In this document: positions 8,262-18,084 of the stretch, piece after piece
How positions within the stretch are numbered: position 1 is the stretch's first letter
Layout of the letters: each line of letters opens with the position of its first letter
Assembly (NCBI RefSeq): GCF_016464425.1
Contig: NZ_JADDKQ010000006.1
Coordinates: 124,001-188,000, forward strand
Origin: Actinotalea solisilvae
GTDB lineage: Bacteria; Actinomycetota; Actinomycetes; Actinomycetales; Cellulomonadaceae
Direction of reading: 5' to 3'
Length of the DNA stretch: 64,000 bases
Notes under the pieces: generated by a model
Told to the model about the DNA's origin: nothing
Databases searched by the model: none
The model's input: only the letters and a program-made list of their open reading frames with translations
Made by a program: the position numbers and the translations under genes

Positions 8262-11200
8262 ATGGCCGGTCAGGTGTACGCGCTCTTCGTCGGCATCGAC
8301 GACTACCGGGCCCCGGTGCCCCGGCTGCGGGGGTGCGTCAACGACGTGACGACCCTGCGGGACGTCCTGCGCTCGCGCGTGGGCGACCGGCTGCGGGACC
8401 GCGTGCTGCTCGACGCCGAGGCGACCCGCGAGGGGCTCACGGCCGCCTTCCGCGACCACCTCGGCCAGGCCGGCCCCGACGACGTCGCGCTGTTCTACTA
8501 CAGCGGGCACGGCTCGCAGCAGCGCGTCCCCGACGAGCTCGTGCTCGCCGAGGGTGACCGGCTCGACGAGACGCTCGTGCTGCACGACAGCCGCGCCCCG
8601 GGCGGCCACGACCTCGCCGACAAGGAGCTCGGCGCGCTCGTCGCCGGCGTCGCGCGGCGCGAGCCGCACGTGCTCGTCGTGCTCGACTGCTGCCACTCCG
8701 GCAGCGGCACGCGCGCGATCGACGACGACGCCGAGCGCGAGCGCCGCGCGCCCGTGGACGACCGGCCCCGCTCGCTCGAGAGCTACCGCGCCGTGCTCGA
8801 CGCGGTCGCCGCGATGGACGCCGCCGCGGGCCCCCCGACCGGGGGAGCGGACGGTGCGGGACGGGCGGGCGGCGAGCTCGGCGTGGCCGAGCGGGGCTGG
8901 TCCGCCGACGCCCCGAGCGGGTGGGCTCAGCCGCGCGCCCCGCACGTGCTGCTCGCCGCCTGCCGCTCGACCGAGACGGCCAAGGAGCTGCGGATCGACG
9001 GGCGCACCCGGGGCGTCCTCAGCGCCGCGCTCGAGACCGCGCTGAGCGGCGCGGGTGCCCCGACCTACCGCGACCTGCACCGCTTCGTCGTCGCCCAGGC
9101 CCACAGCCGCGTCCGGCAGCAGAACCCGCAGCTCGAGACGACGACGGCCGCTGACCTCGACCGGCCGTTCCTCGGGGGCGCCGTCGAGCCGCGCCCGGCG
9201 TCGTTCGTGCTCAGCCGGGAGGAGCCCGCGGGCTGGGTGCTCGACGGCGGCCGGCTGCACGGCATCCCCGCGCCCGTGGGCGACGAGACGACCCACCTCG
9301 CCGTGCTCGCGCCCGACGCCGAGCCGGGCGCCGAGCCGCTCGCCACCGCGAGCGTCACCGCGGTGGAGGCCGGGCGCTGCACCGTGAGCGTCGAGCCCGC
9401 CGACGCGCTCGACCCGGTCCGGTCCTACCGCGCCGTCGTCACCGCGCTGCCGCTCACGCCCGTCCCCGTGGTGCTCAGCGGCGACGCCGACGCGCTCGCG
9501 GCGCTGCGCACGGCGCTCGCCGGCGAGCCCGGCTCGGACCGGCCCACCCTGGTCCGCGAGACCTCCCACCCCGACGCCGAGCTGTCGGTCGAGGCGACGC
9601 CGACCGGGTACCGCGTGGGCCGGCCGGGCTCGTCGCGCGCGCTCGTCGCCCCCGTCGAGGGCAGCGGCCCCGACGCGGCCGAGGGCGCCGCGCTCGTGCT
9701 CGAGCACCTCGCGCGGTGGACGCGGGTGGCGGCCCTGACCAACCCGACGACCACGCTGGGCGGCGCGGTGCGCGTCGACGTCGAGCTCCTCGCGCCGACG
9801 CCGGCCGCCCCCGCAGACGACGCGTCCGGCACGCCGGCGCTGCACGCGTCGGCCGAGGGCGTCGTCCGCGTGCGCTACGGGCGGACGGCCGCGGGCGACG
9901 AGGTGCCACCCGAGGTCCGGCTGACCCTGACCAACACCCGCACGGACCGCTCCCTGTGGTGCGCCGTCGTCGACCTGCCCGGCACCTACGGCATCTACAG
10001 CGACGCGCTGCCCGCGGGCGTGGTCGAGCTCGCACCGGGCGCGCGCGAGGTCGTCGACCTCGTCGGCGAGGTGCCGGACGCGCTGTGGCACGCGGGCGTG
10101 CACGAGCTCGACGACCTGCTCAAGGTGGTCGTGAGCACGGACGAGTTCGACCCGCGCAGCCTCGACCTGCCCGACCTCGACGTCACCAACCGCGCGGCGC
10201 TTCCCGCCGTGCGCGACCTCGACGACCCGACGTCGACCCTCGACCGCCTGCTGCAGCGCTCGGCGACGAGGCGCATCCGCCCCCGGCCGAAGGCCGGCGA
10301 GTCGCGCTCCGACTGGGCGACCGTCGACGTCCTGCTCCTCGTGGAGCGCCCGCCCGCAGGCGTGCGCCTCGAGGCGGGACGCCCGGCCGAGGTCGCGCCG
10401 GGGGTCACGGTCGAGGCGCACCCGGCGCTGGACTGCCAGGTCTCCCTGCAGTCGAGCGTCGCGACGACGCGCGACCTCACCCACCCGGGTCTGCCCGCCG
10501 TGCTGCGCGACGCGCCCGAGGGGAGCGCGCCGTTCGGGCTGAGCCCGACCCGCGGCGACGTCGACACGCTCGACACCCTCGAGCTGCGCGGCCTCGCCGC
10601 CGACCAGGCGGCGCGGGTCACCCCGGAGGAGCCCCTGCGCGTGCGCCTCGACGTCCCGCTCGCGGACGACGAGCACCTGCTGCCGTTCGCGTGGGACGGC
10701 GAGTTCTACCTGCCCCTCGGCGCCGCGCGGTCGGACGGGGCCGGCACCGAGGTCGTGCTCGACCGGCTGACGACGCCGGTCCTCGTGCCGAGCGAGGTCG
10801 TGGGCGAGCGCGACCTCGTGAGCTCGGTGAAGATCCTCTTCCGCAAGCTCGTCGGGAAGCGTCTGGGGCTCGGCTACGACCACCCGCTCCTGCGCCGCGC
10901 GGTCGTCGAGGACGGGGCGCTGCGGTACGAGGACGACACCGCGGCGATCGGCCGGGCCGTGGCGCAGGCCCGGGCCGTGGTCGTCTACGTGCACGGGATC
11001 ATCGGCGACACGCGCGGCATGGCCCTCAGCTCGGGTCACACCGCGCTCGTCCCGCCGCCGCCGCTGCTCAGCGGCCGGTACGACGTCGTCCTCACCTTCG
11101 ACTACGAGAACATCAACACGTCGATCGTCGAGAACGCGCGCCTGCTCGGCGAGCGCCTGGCCGCGGTGGGCCTCGACGGCAGCGGCCCGCAGCGCCTCGA

Positions 11201-11912
11201 CGTCGTCGCGCACTCCATGGGTGGGCTGGTCTCGCGCCACTTCGTCGAGATCGCGCCCGCCGGTGGCGGGCCGGGGACGGGCGCCGCGGTCGTGGACCGG
11301 CTCGTCACGCTGGGCACGCCCCAGTCCGGCTCGCCCTGGCCGACGGTGCAGAAGTTCGCGACCGTCGCGCTCACGGTCGGCCTCAACGGCCTGGCGGCGG
11401 GGGCCTGGCCGCTCGCGGTCCTCACGACCCTGCTGACCGCGCTCGAGAAGGTCGACGTCGCGCTCGACGAGATGGAGCCGGGCTCGGACCTCGTCCGCGC
11501 GCTCGCGGCCGCGCCCGACCCGGGGGTGCCCTACACCGTGATCGTGGGCAACCGGTCCTTCGCGGGGCCGCCCGTGCCGCCGGAGGGCGGGCTCGTCCGG
11601 CGGCTGCTCGCCCGCCTGCACCCCGGGCGGCTCGTCGAGGAGGTCGTCGACCGCGTCTTCCTCGAGCAGCCGAACGACATCGCCGTGAGCGTGGAGAGCG
11701 GCCGGTCCGTCCCGCTCGACCGGACGCCCGCGCCGCACGTCGTCGAGGTCCCGAGCGACCACATGTCCTACTTCGAGAACGCCGAGGCGCTCACGCTGCT
11801 CGCCGAGGCGCTGGCCCCCGTCGGCCCGGTCGGCCCCGCGGCGCCGACGGACGGCGTCCCGGCGACCGACGGCGCCCCCGCACTGCCGGTGGCCGCGCCC
11901 GACGGACGCTGA
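8262..11912 (+). CDS. Caspase-family peptidase fused to alpha/beta-hydrolase
   Basis: A 1216-residue cytoplasmic protein. Residues ~4-270 are a C14 caspase domain: YALFVGIDDYRAPVPRLRGCVNDV, catalytic His83 in YYSGHGSQ, and catalytic Cys144 in DCCHSGSG. A long beta-rich central region (~280-880) has no motif I recognise. The C-terminus (~900-1180) is an alpha/beta-hydrolase: oxyanion-loop YVHGIIGDT (His911), nucleophile Ser985 in AHSMGG, and a late His1167 in PSDHMSYF. So two hydrolytic effectors share one chain. ATG 8262 is preferred because GGGGG/GGGAG lie just upstream; an in-frame GTG at 8196 falls inside the Crp-type palindrome. The gene leads an operon with the CHAT-STAND gene 15 bp downstream. 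Substrates are unknown; a cell-death or anti-phage role is inference from the families. Confidence 0.85.
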   Translation: MAGQVYALFVGIDDYRAPVPRLRGCVNDVTTLRDVLRSRVGDRLRDRVLLDAEATREGLTAAFRDHLGQAGPDDVALFYYSGHGSQQRVPDELVLAEGDRLDETLVLHDSRAPGGHDLADKELGALVAGVARREPHVLVVLDCCHSGSGTRAIDDDAERERRAPVDDRPRSLESYRAVLDAVAAMDAAAGPPTGGADGAGRAGGELGVAERGWSADAPSGWAQPRAPHVLLAACRSTETAKELRIDGRTRGVLSAALETALSGAGAPTYRDLHRFVVAQAHSRVRQQNPQLETTTAADLDRPFLGGAVEPRPASFVLSREEPAGWVLDGGRLHGIPAPVGDETTHLAVLAPDAEPGAEPLATASVTAVEAGRCTVSVEPADALDPVRSYRAVVTALPLTPVPVVLSGDADALAALRTALAGEPGSDRPTLVRETSHPDAELSVEATPTGYRVGRPGSSRALVAPVEGSGPDAAEGAALVLEHLARWTRVAALTNPTTTLGGAVRVDVELLAPTPAAPADDASGTPALHASAEGVVRVRYGRTAAGDEVPPEVRLTLTNTRTDRSLWCAVVDLPGTYGIYSDALPAGVVELAPGAREVVDLVGEVPDALWHAGVHELDDLLKVVVSTDEFDPRSLDLPDLDVTNRAALPAVRDLDDPTSTLDRLLQRSATRRIRPRPKAGESRSDWATVDVLLLVERPPAGVRLEAGRPAEVAPGVTVEAHPALDCQVSLQSSVATTRDLTHPGLPAVLRDAPEGSAPFGLSPTRGDVDTLDTLELRGLAADQAARVTPEEPLRVRLDVPLADDEHLLPFAWDGEFYLPLGAARSDGAGTEVVLDRLTTPVLVPSEVVGERDLVSSVKILFRKLVGKRLGLGYDHPLLRRAVVEDGALRYEDDTAAIGRAVAQARAVVVYVHGIIGDTRGMALSSGHTALVPPPPLLSGRYDVVLTFDYENINTSIVENARLLGERLAAVGLDGSGPQRLDVVAHSMGGLVSRHFVEIAPAGGGPGTGAAVVDRLVTLGTPQSGSPWPTVQKFATVALTVGLNGLAAGAWPLAVLTTLLTALEKVDVALDEMEPGSDLVRALAAAPDPGVPYTVIVGNRSFAGPPVPPEGGLVRRLLARLHPGRLVEEVVDRVFLEQPNDIAVSVESGRSVPLDRTPAPHVVEVPSDHMSYFENAEALTLLAEALAPVGPVGPAAPTDGVPATDGAPALPVAAPDGR

Positions 11913-11927
11913 CGACCGGGCCGCGCC

Positions 11928-14900
11928 GTGACCACGACGACGCTCGGGGCGGCGGGCCCGCGGTCGCCCGCGCGCGAGCGCGCCGTCATCGACCTCGACG
12001 TCCGGGTGCGGCCCGGCCCGGACGGGCTCGTCGTCGAGGTGGAGTGCGACGACCTCGACACCCACGTCGAGCACGCCTTCGCCGTCCCGGTCCAGCCCGA
12101 GGTGCTCGCGGCGTTCGCCGACGGGCTGGCCGTCGCGCAGACCCGTCACCTGCGGGCGCGCGGGCGCCAGCACCTCGACGTCCTCGCGCAGACGGAGACC
12201 ATCGGGCGCGCCCTCTTCGACTCGGTGTTCTCGGGCGACGCGCTGCGCTCGCTCACGCAGGCCCAGGGGCTCGCCCGCTCGTCCGACGCGTTCCTGCGCC
12301 TGCGCCTGCGGCTCGACGCCGTGCCCGAGGTCGCGCGGCTGCCGTGGGAGCTCCTCCGCGACGACACCCGGTACCTCGTCCACACGTCCGACGAGTTCGT
12401 CGTCCGCTTCGCCGACGTCACGACCAACCTCGACCGGGTGCGCCGCGACGGGCCGCTGCGCGTGCTCGTCGTGGCGTCCTCGCCGTCCGACCTGCGCCGC
12501 CTCGACATCGAGGGCGAGGTGGCCGCGCTGCAGGCCGCGCTCGCGCCGCTGGGGGACGACGTCGTCGTCGGCCGCGTCACGCCGCCCACCGTCGACGCGC
12601 TGCGCGCCGCGCTCCTCGAGGAGTGGCACGTGCTGCACTTCATCGGGCACGGCGACGAGGGCGAGACGGGCCACGTCCTCGCCCTCGACAAGCCGGACGG
12701 GACGTGGGACGAGGTCGACGCGACGACGCTCGCGACGCTCCTCGTCGCCGCGCCGACGCTGCGGCTCGCGGTCCTCAACGGCTGCCGGACGGGCGAGGTG
12801 CCCCAGCACCACCCCAAGAACGGGGTCGCGCAGCAGCTCGTCCTGGCCGGCGTGCCCGCCGCGGTCGCGATGCAGTTCCCGATCACCGACGTCAACGCCG
12901 TCGCCTTCGCGGCCGCGCTCTACCAGCGGCTCGCGGCCGGCGCCCTCGTGGACCAGGCGGTCGCGTACGGCCGCCAGGCGCTCGTCCGCGGCCCCGAGTG
13001 GGTCACCCCGGTGCTCTACGCGCGCAGCCGCGCGCGCCTGTTCGAGACCCCCGCGCCCGTCGTCGTGCCCGGCGGCGGGCCGGCCGCGGTCACGCGCGTG
13101 CGCGACCACGTGCCGCAGGGCGTCGTGCCGCCCGCGCCCCGGTTCGAGCCGCGCGCGTGGGTCGCTCGCGAGGTCGCCGCGTGGCTCGACACCGGCTCGC
13201 CGCTCCTGCTGCTCACGGGGGACCACGGCACGGGCAAGTCGGTCCTGACCGCGTGGCTCGCCGGCCAGGGCGACCCGCCCGAGGACGCCGCCCTCGCCGC
13301 GACGCTCGAGCGCGTCCGGTCGGCGTGGCACGCGGTCCAGGTGAGCGCGGCCTCGCTCGCCGGGGCGTCCACGGACCCCCGCGCCTTCGTGCGCGAGGTC
13401 GCGGCGCAGCTCGCGGCGACGGTGCCCGGCTGGGTGGCGCCGCCGGGCGACCCCGTCGCGCTCGGCGTGCTGCCCGTCGGGGACCTGTTCGACGTCGTGC
13501 TGCTCGCGCCCCTGCGCGCGGCGCTCCGGCAGGCGGGCGGCGGGCCCGCGACGATCCTCGTCGACGGGTTGGACGAGGCCGGCGCGGGCCCCGAGCCGAC
13601 GACGCTCGCGCTCGTGCGGCGCCTCGCGGCACTCGACGTCCCGGTCCGGCTGCTGCTGGCCGGGCCCGACGACGCCGAGCTCCTCGGGGCGCTCGCCGAC
13701 GTCGAGGGCGTCCGGCGGCTCGACCTGTCGAGCGCCGCCCGCCGGCCCCAGGTCGACGACGACGTGCGCGGCTTCCTCGGGCGGCAGCTCGCGGCGGTCG
13801 CGGTCGACGCCGACGTCGTCGAGCGCGTCGTCGCCGCGGCGGCGGGGAACTTCCTCTACGCGCGGCACGCCGCCGACGAGCTCGCGGCGACGCCCGGCGC
13901 CGAGGGCCGGGACCTCGTGCTCCCCGGCGACCTCGACGAGTCCTTCCTGCGGCACGTGCGGCGCGTGCTCGAGCGCCAGTACGGCGACACGTGGCGCGCG
14001 CAGTGGACGGCCGACGTCGAGCCGCTGCTCGCCCAGCTCGCGGTCGCGCGCGCGCCCGTGCCCCGGGCGGCCCTCGAGGCGTGGCTCGGCTGGGACCAGG
14101 CGCGGCTCGGCTTCCTCCTCGACCAGCTCCAGCAGCTCGTCGTCGCCGACGAGCAGGGCGTGCGCCTCACCCACCCGTCCCTCGGGGCGATGCTGCGGCG
14201 CGCGACCCTGACCTCGGGTCGGGCGAACCCGCTCCTCGTGCAGGAGGCGGCCGCCCACCGCCGCGTCGTGACGACGACGCTCGCGCTCGACGACGCCGCG
14301 CTCGCGCGTCCGGACCGCGGCGGCACCTACGGCCTCGTCCACGCGCCCGCGCACCTCGAGGAGCTGCTCGCGCGCGGCCCGGACGACGACCCGCTGCTCG
14401 CGGCGCTCACCGCGCGGCTGTGCACCGCGGGGTGGACGGCGGCGCTGTCCGCGTCGGTGCCGGACGCCGTCCTCGTCGGCCAGCCGTACCGGGACCTCGT
14501 CCGGGTCCTCCTCACGCGCGGGGACACGGCGCGCGTCGAGGACCTCGTCCGGTTCCTCGCGACGACCGACGTGCCGGTGCTGCGCGGGGCCGTGTTCGAC
14601 GTGCTCACGGGCTACGTCGCGCACGACGAGACCGCCGCCGAGCACCTCCTCGTCGCGCTCGCGCTCGAGGACGACACCGAGCTGCAGGCCATCGCGCTGC
14701 ACGCGACGTGCCTGCTGTCGGCGAGCCACCAGGCCGCCGCCTTCTGCGCCATCCTCGCGGCCCGCCCGCCGGGCGGCGCGGCCACGGTCGCGGCGCTGCG
14801 CCGGCTCACGGGCCGTCCGCGCGAGCAGGACGACGACGGCGGCGCGGGCGAGCGCGCGAGCGCCGCGGCCTTCGCGCTCTACGCCAACGGGACCGCGGAG

Positions 14901-16109
14901 CCGCAGCGCCTCATCCGCGAGGTGCTCCTCCAGATGATCGACGGCATCTCGGTCACCGAGCCCCTCCGCTCGCTCGCGGTGGTCGCCTTCTTCGGCCAGG
15001 TCACCGTGACCAACTACATCAACGGGTGCAGCGACCCGGCCGTCACGCACCTGACGAGCGACCTGTGGAAGCACCTCCTCGTGGACCGGCTGCACCTCGG
15101 CACGCTCGACCGCCTGCACCTCGACAAGGTCCTCGTCGAGCGTGGCGTGGTGCGCGAGCTCTCGCTGCGCATCGGCGGCATCTTCGCCGACGGCGACGTC
15201 ACCCCCGGCCCGGGGCTGCCCGGGGCCGACGCGGCGCGGCGCGTGGTGCCGGCGCTCGACCCCGCGGTCGACGTCGTGCCGCTCGAGGCGGACCTGCGCA
15301 CGCTGCTCGCGTCGGACGTCACCCTGCTGCGCATCCTCGCCGCGCTGACGCTCGGCGTGCACGGCGTCGCGCACCCGGCGACGACCGCGCCGCTGGTCCG
15401 GCGGCTGCTCGAGGGCACCGACGCGCGGGCCCGGCGCTGGCTGCTGCTCTCCCACGCCGTCGTGCTCCCGGGGACGCCGCCCGCCTGGGTGCCGCTGCTC
15501 GAGGAGGTGACTGCGGCGTGCACCGCGGGCACGCACGACGACCACACGGAGGCGGGGCCGCTGCACGGCCTCCACCTCGCGTACGTCCCGCTCGGCCTCG
15601 CCTACGCCAAGGCGGGCCTGCCCATGACGCTGCACGAGAAGGTGCTCACCGAGGCGCCCGACGACGCCGCACGCGAGTGCTGCCTGCGCGGCCTCGGCGC
15701 GGTCGGGCTCTACCACCCCGACGCCGTGCTGGGGACGCTCGGCGGCCTCGTCGAGCGCGGCGTGCTGACGCTGCCGCAGGCGCTGCCGGCCCTCGTGCTC
15801 GTCGCGGGCGTCCACCCCCTGCGCACGCGCGCGTGGCTGCTGGGCAGGGGCGAGCGCGGGGTCCTCGACGAGGTCTACGGGCGGCTCGACGTCGGAGGGA
15901 GCCGCGCGGTGCTCGAGCTCCTCGGCATGTTCACCAACGGGGTCCACCAGTCCCTGCACTACCCGAAGATGCGGCAGGGCCTGTGCACGACGGTCTTCAC
16001 GCACTTCCTCGAGGCGCCGTCCATCGACGAGTGGGCCCGGCGCTGGACGCGCGACGGCATGACGATGCTGCGCGACGCGGAGTACGAGCTCGTGCGGTGG
16101 ACGACGTGA
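11928..16109 (+). CDS. CHAT-domain protease with STAND-type NTPase and helical-repeat C-terminus
   Basis: A 1393-residue protein from GTG 11928. Residues ~75-380 form a CHAT (caspase-like) protease: PWELLRD, catalytic His241 in HFIGHGD and Cys286 in LNGCRTGE, then GVAQQLVLAGVPAAVAMQ. Residues ~400-640 are a STAND-type P-loop NTPase: Walker A GDHGTGKS with Lys437 and Walker B ILVDGLDE (543-550), with the GNFLYARHAADEL block typical of NACHT-like modules, and a probable winged helix (~700-745). Residues ~750-1393 are Leu/Ala-rich helical repeats, a likely sensor. In such architectures ligand sensing by repeats drives NTP-dependent assembly that activates the protease. Key catalytic residues are intact. 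It could activate the neighbouring caspase; this is inference. Confidence 0.85.
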   Translation: MTTTTLGAAGPRSPARERAVIDLDVRVRPGPDGLVVEVECDDLDTHVEHAFAVPVQPEVLAAFADGLAVAQTRHLRARGRQHLDVLAQTETIGRALFDSVFSGDALRSLTQAQGLARSSDAFLRLRLRLDAVPEVARLPWELLRDDTRYLVHTSDEFVVRFADVTTNLDRVRRDGPLRVLVVASSPSDLRRLDIEGEVAALQAALAPLGDDVVVGRVTPPTVDALRAALLEEWHVLHFIGHGDEGETGHVLALDKPDGTWDEVDATTLATLLVAAPTLRLAVLNGCRTGEVPQHHPKNGVAQQLVLAGVPAAVAMQFPITDVNAVAFAAALYQRLAAGALVDQAVAYGRQALVRGPEWVTPVLYARSRARLFETPAPVVVPGGGPAAVTRVRDHVPQGVVPPAPRFEPRAWVAREVAAWLDTGSPLLLLTGDHGTGKSVLTAWLAGQGDPPEDAALAATLERVRSAWHAVQVSAASLAGASTDPRAFVREVAAQLAATVPGWVAPPGDPVALGVLPVGDLFDVVLLAPLRAALRQAGGGPATILVDGLDEAGAGPEPTTLALVRRLAALDVPVRLLLAGPDDAELLGALADVEGVRRLDLSSAARRPQVDDDVRGFLGRQLAAVAVDADVVERVVAAAAGNFLYARHAADELAATPGAEGRDLVLPGDLDESFLRHVRRVLERQYGDTWRAQWTADVEPLLAQLAVARAPVPRAALEAWLGWDQARLGFLLDQLQQLVVADEQGVRLTHPSLGAMLRRATLTSGRANPLLVQEAAAHRRVVTTTLALDDAALARPDRGGTYGLVHAPAHLEELLARGPDDDPLLAALTARLCTAGWTAALSASVPDAVLVGQPYRDLVRVLLTRGDTARVEDLVRFLATTDVPVLRGAVFDVLTGYVAHDETAAEHLLVALALEDDTELQAIALHATCLLSASHQAAAFCAILAARPPGGAATVAALRRLTGRPREQDDDGGAGERASAAAFALYANGTAEPQRLIREVLLQMIDGISVTEPLRSLAVVAFFGQVTVTNYINGCSDPAVTHLTSDLWKHLLVDRLHLGTLDRLHLDKVLVERGVVRELSLRIGGIFADGDVTPGPGLPGADAARRVVPALDPAVDVVPLEADLRTLLASDVTLLRILAALTLGVHGVAHPATTAPLVRRLLEGTDARARRWLLLSHAVVLPGTPPAWVPLLEEVTAACTAGTHDDHTEAGPLHGLHLAYVPLGLAYAKAGLPMTLHEKVLTEAPDDAARECCLRGLGAVGLYHPDAVLGTLGGLVERGVLTLPQALPALVLVAGVHPLRTRAWLLGRGERGVLDEVYGRLDVGGSRAVLELLGMFTNGVHQSLHYPKMRQGLCTTVFTHFLEAPSIDEWARRWTRDGMTMLRDAEYELVRWTT

Positions 16110-17215
16110 GCCTCCGGGGTGCGGTCGGGCGAGGGGTCGGGACCGCGCTGCGCCTCGCGCGGGGCTCGGTGCTCGGCGTGAGCTGGGCGTTCGTCCTCCT
16201 CGGCGTGCTGTCCGCCGACGTCGGCGGGTCGCCCAGGACGGTGGCGCCCGGCGCGGCCACGGCGCCGACCGCGTCGGCGGCCGTCCGCGCGCTCGTCGTG
16301 GCCACGGCGCTGCACGTCGCCGTCTACGTGTGGAACGACCTCGTGGACCTGCCGCTCGACCGGACCGAGCCGCGGCGCGCGTCGAGCCCGCTCGTGCTCG
16401 GCACGGTGACGCCGCGCGCCGCGCTCGCGGTCTCGCTCGTGGCCGCCGGGGCCACCCTGCTGGTCGCCGCCCCGCGCCCCGAGGCGGTCGTCGCGGCGGC
16501 CGCGGCGCTCGCGCTGCTCGGCGCCTACGACGTGTGGGGCAAGCGGGCCGCGATCCCGCCGGTCACCGACGCCGTCCAGGGCGCGGGGTGGGCCTGCCTC
16601 GTGTGGTGCGGTGCTTCCCTCGCAGGCAGCGCGACGCCGGTCACCGGGTGGGTCGCCCTCGCGGTCGCCCTTGCCGTCGTGCTCATCAACGGCGTCGTCG
16701 GCGCGGGGCGCGACCTCGCGAACGACGAGCGGCACGGCGCGCGCACGACGGCGATCGTGCTCGGCGCGACCGCGGCGGGAGGCCGGGTGCGCGTGCCGCG
16801 TGCCCTGGTGGCGTACGGCGTCGTGCTGCACCTCGCGGTCGTGGGGGCGGTCCTCGGCGCGCTGGTCGCCGGCGGCCGCACGTCGCCCGTGCGCGTGCTC
16901 GTGGTGGTCGTCGCGGGCGGCCTCGCGCTCGCGGCGCTGGTGCTCGCCCTCGTCCGGCCGCACGCGGTGACCGTGTCGTGGGCCGCCGGGCTCGCGCACA
17001 TCCTCGTCCTGGAGCTCCTGCCGTTCGCGGCCGTCCCGGTGGGCGCGCCGGCCGCCGTGCTGCTCGTCGTGCTCGGCGTCGCGCCCTGGGCGGGCAGCGG
17101 CTGGGTCCGGGACCGGCTGCGCGCGCTGGCCGGGGGTGCGCGGGGCGGGGCCCGGGCGGCGCCCGGCCCGGCCCCCGCGGTGCCCGCGGTCGGGTCGTCC
17201 GGGGCGCCCGCGTGA
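16106..17215 (+). CDS. UbiA-family prenyltransferase 1
   Basis: A 369-residue polytopic membrane protein (about 8-9 hydrophobic helices) starting at GTG 16106, overlapping the CHAT-STAND stop by 4 bp. The first Asp-rich motif is NDLVDLPLDR (N77-D81-D85) and the second is GAGRDLANDERHG (D203-N206-D207), the two Mg-diphosphate-binding sites of UbiA enzymes. A Pro/Ala-rich cytoplasmic tail (~335-369) ends the protein. UbiA enzymes attach an isoprenyl chain to an aromatic or other acceptor within the membrane; acceptor unknown. Translational coupling to the protease-NTPase gene is the striking point. Confidence 0.85.
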   Translation: MSLRGAVGRGVGTALRLARGSVLGVSWAFVLLGVLSADVGGSPRTVAPGAATAPTASAAVRALVVATALHVAVYVWNDLVDLPLDRTEPRRASSPLVLGTVTPRAALAVSLVAAGATLLVAAPRPEAVVAAAAALALLGAYDVWGKRAAIPPVTDAVQGAGWACLVWCGASLAGSATPVTGWVALAVALAVVLINGVVGAGRDLANDERHGARTTAIVLGATAAGGRVRVPRALVAYGVVLHLAVVGAVLGALVAGGRTSPVRVLVVVVAGGLALAALVLALVRPHAVTVSWAAGLAHILVLELLPFAAVPVGAPAAVLLVVLGVAPWAGSGWVRDRLRALAGGARGGARAAPGPAPAVPAVGSSGAPA

Positions 17216-18084
17216 CCGCGTCCGCCGGCCTCCGTCCCGCACCGACGCTCGTCGACCGCGTCCGGGCGTACTCCGTGCTGCTCCGCACGGGGTCGGTCGT
17301 CGCGGCCGCCGTCCTCACGGTCGTGGGTGCGCGCCTGGGCGGCGGTCCGGGTCCCGCGGGCCGGGTCGCGCTCGGCGTCGCGCTCGTCGCCGGCGCGGTC
17401 GCCTTCGCCCAGGTCGTCAACGACCTCGCCGACGTCGAGGTCGACCGCCTCGGCAAGCCCCACCGGCCGCTGCCCGCGGGCACCGTGGGGGTCCCCGCGG
17501 CGCGCGCCGTCGCGCTCGTCGCGGCCGCCACGTCGCTCGGGGCGGGCGCGGCGCTGGGCGCCGCCTTCCTCGCCGGGGCCGCGGCCCTCGTCGGCCTCTC
17601 GTGGGCGTACTCGCGCTGGTTGAAGGGCACGGTCGGCCTCGGCAACGTGGTCGTCGCGCTCCTCACGAGCACCCCGCTCCTCGTCGGGGCGGCGGCCGGC
17701 GGCGCCGTCGGGCCGCGCGCGCTCACGGCCCAGCTGCTCGTCGCGGTGTTCATGGCGGGCTTCGAGGTCGTCAAGACGGGCCTCGACCGCGACGGCGACC
17801 GCGCGGCGGGCCTGCGGACGCTCGCGACGACCGTCGGCCTGCGCCCCGCCGCGCGGGTCGGCGCGGCGTGCGGGGTGGCGTTCGTCGCGGCGGCGCTGCT
17901 CGCGTCGCGCCTCGGCGCGGACCCGGTCGCGTACCTCCTGGTCATGGGGGTCGGGGCCGGCGTCCCGACGCTCGCGGCGGCCGTCCTCCTCGTGCGGGGA
18001 CGCGAGCCTGGCGACCTCCGCCGGCCGTTCGGCCTCCTGCGGCTCGCGTGGTTCGCCGGCATCGCCGCCCTGGCACTCCTGTGA
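17212..18084 (+). CDS. UbiA-family prenyltransferase 2
   Basis: A 290-residue polytopic membrane protein starting at GTG 17212 in a 4-bp overlap with the first UbiA gene. Motif 1 is NDLADVEVDRLGKPHRPLPAG (N70-D74-D78), very close to the ND-x2-D-x3-D-x2-x-KPxRPLPxG form of digeranylgeranylglyceryl-phosphate synthase and related UbiA enzymes. Motif 2 is KTGLDRDGDRAAG (K188, D192, D196). Both metal sites are intact. Two UbiA paralogues in tandem suggest sequential prenylations or a two-chain lipid; the product is not predictable. Confidence 0.85.
   Translation: MTASAGLRPAPTLVDRVRAYSVLLRTGSVVAAAVLTVVGARLGGGPGPAGRVALGVALVAGAVAFAQVVNDLADVEVDRLGKPHRPLPAGTVGVPAARAVALVAAATSLGAGAALGAAFLAGAAALVGLSWAYSRWLKGTVGLGNVVVALLTSTPLLVGAAAGGAVGPRALTAQLLVAVFMAGFEVVKTGLDRDGDRAAGLRTLATTVGLRPAARVGAACGVAFVAAALLASRLGADPVAYLLVMGVGAGVPTLAAAVLLVRGREPGDLRRPFGLLRLAWFAGIAALALL

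Noticed and set aside
8067..16004. A 2645-codon open frame on the minus strand opposite the caspase and CHAT genes
   Set aside because: It is antisense to two genes with clear catalytic motifs and consists of Arg/Gly/Asp/Glu-rich low-complexity sequence, the usual complement-strand artefact at very high GC.
9716..17215. A 2499-codon plus-strand frame across the operon
   Set aside because: Only its last ~370 codons are a real gene (UbiA 1); the rest is an Arg/Ala/Pro-rich out-of-frame shadow.
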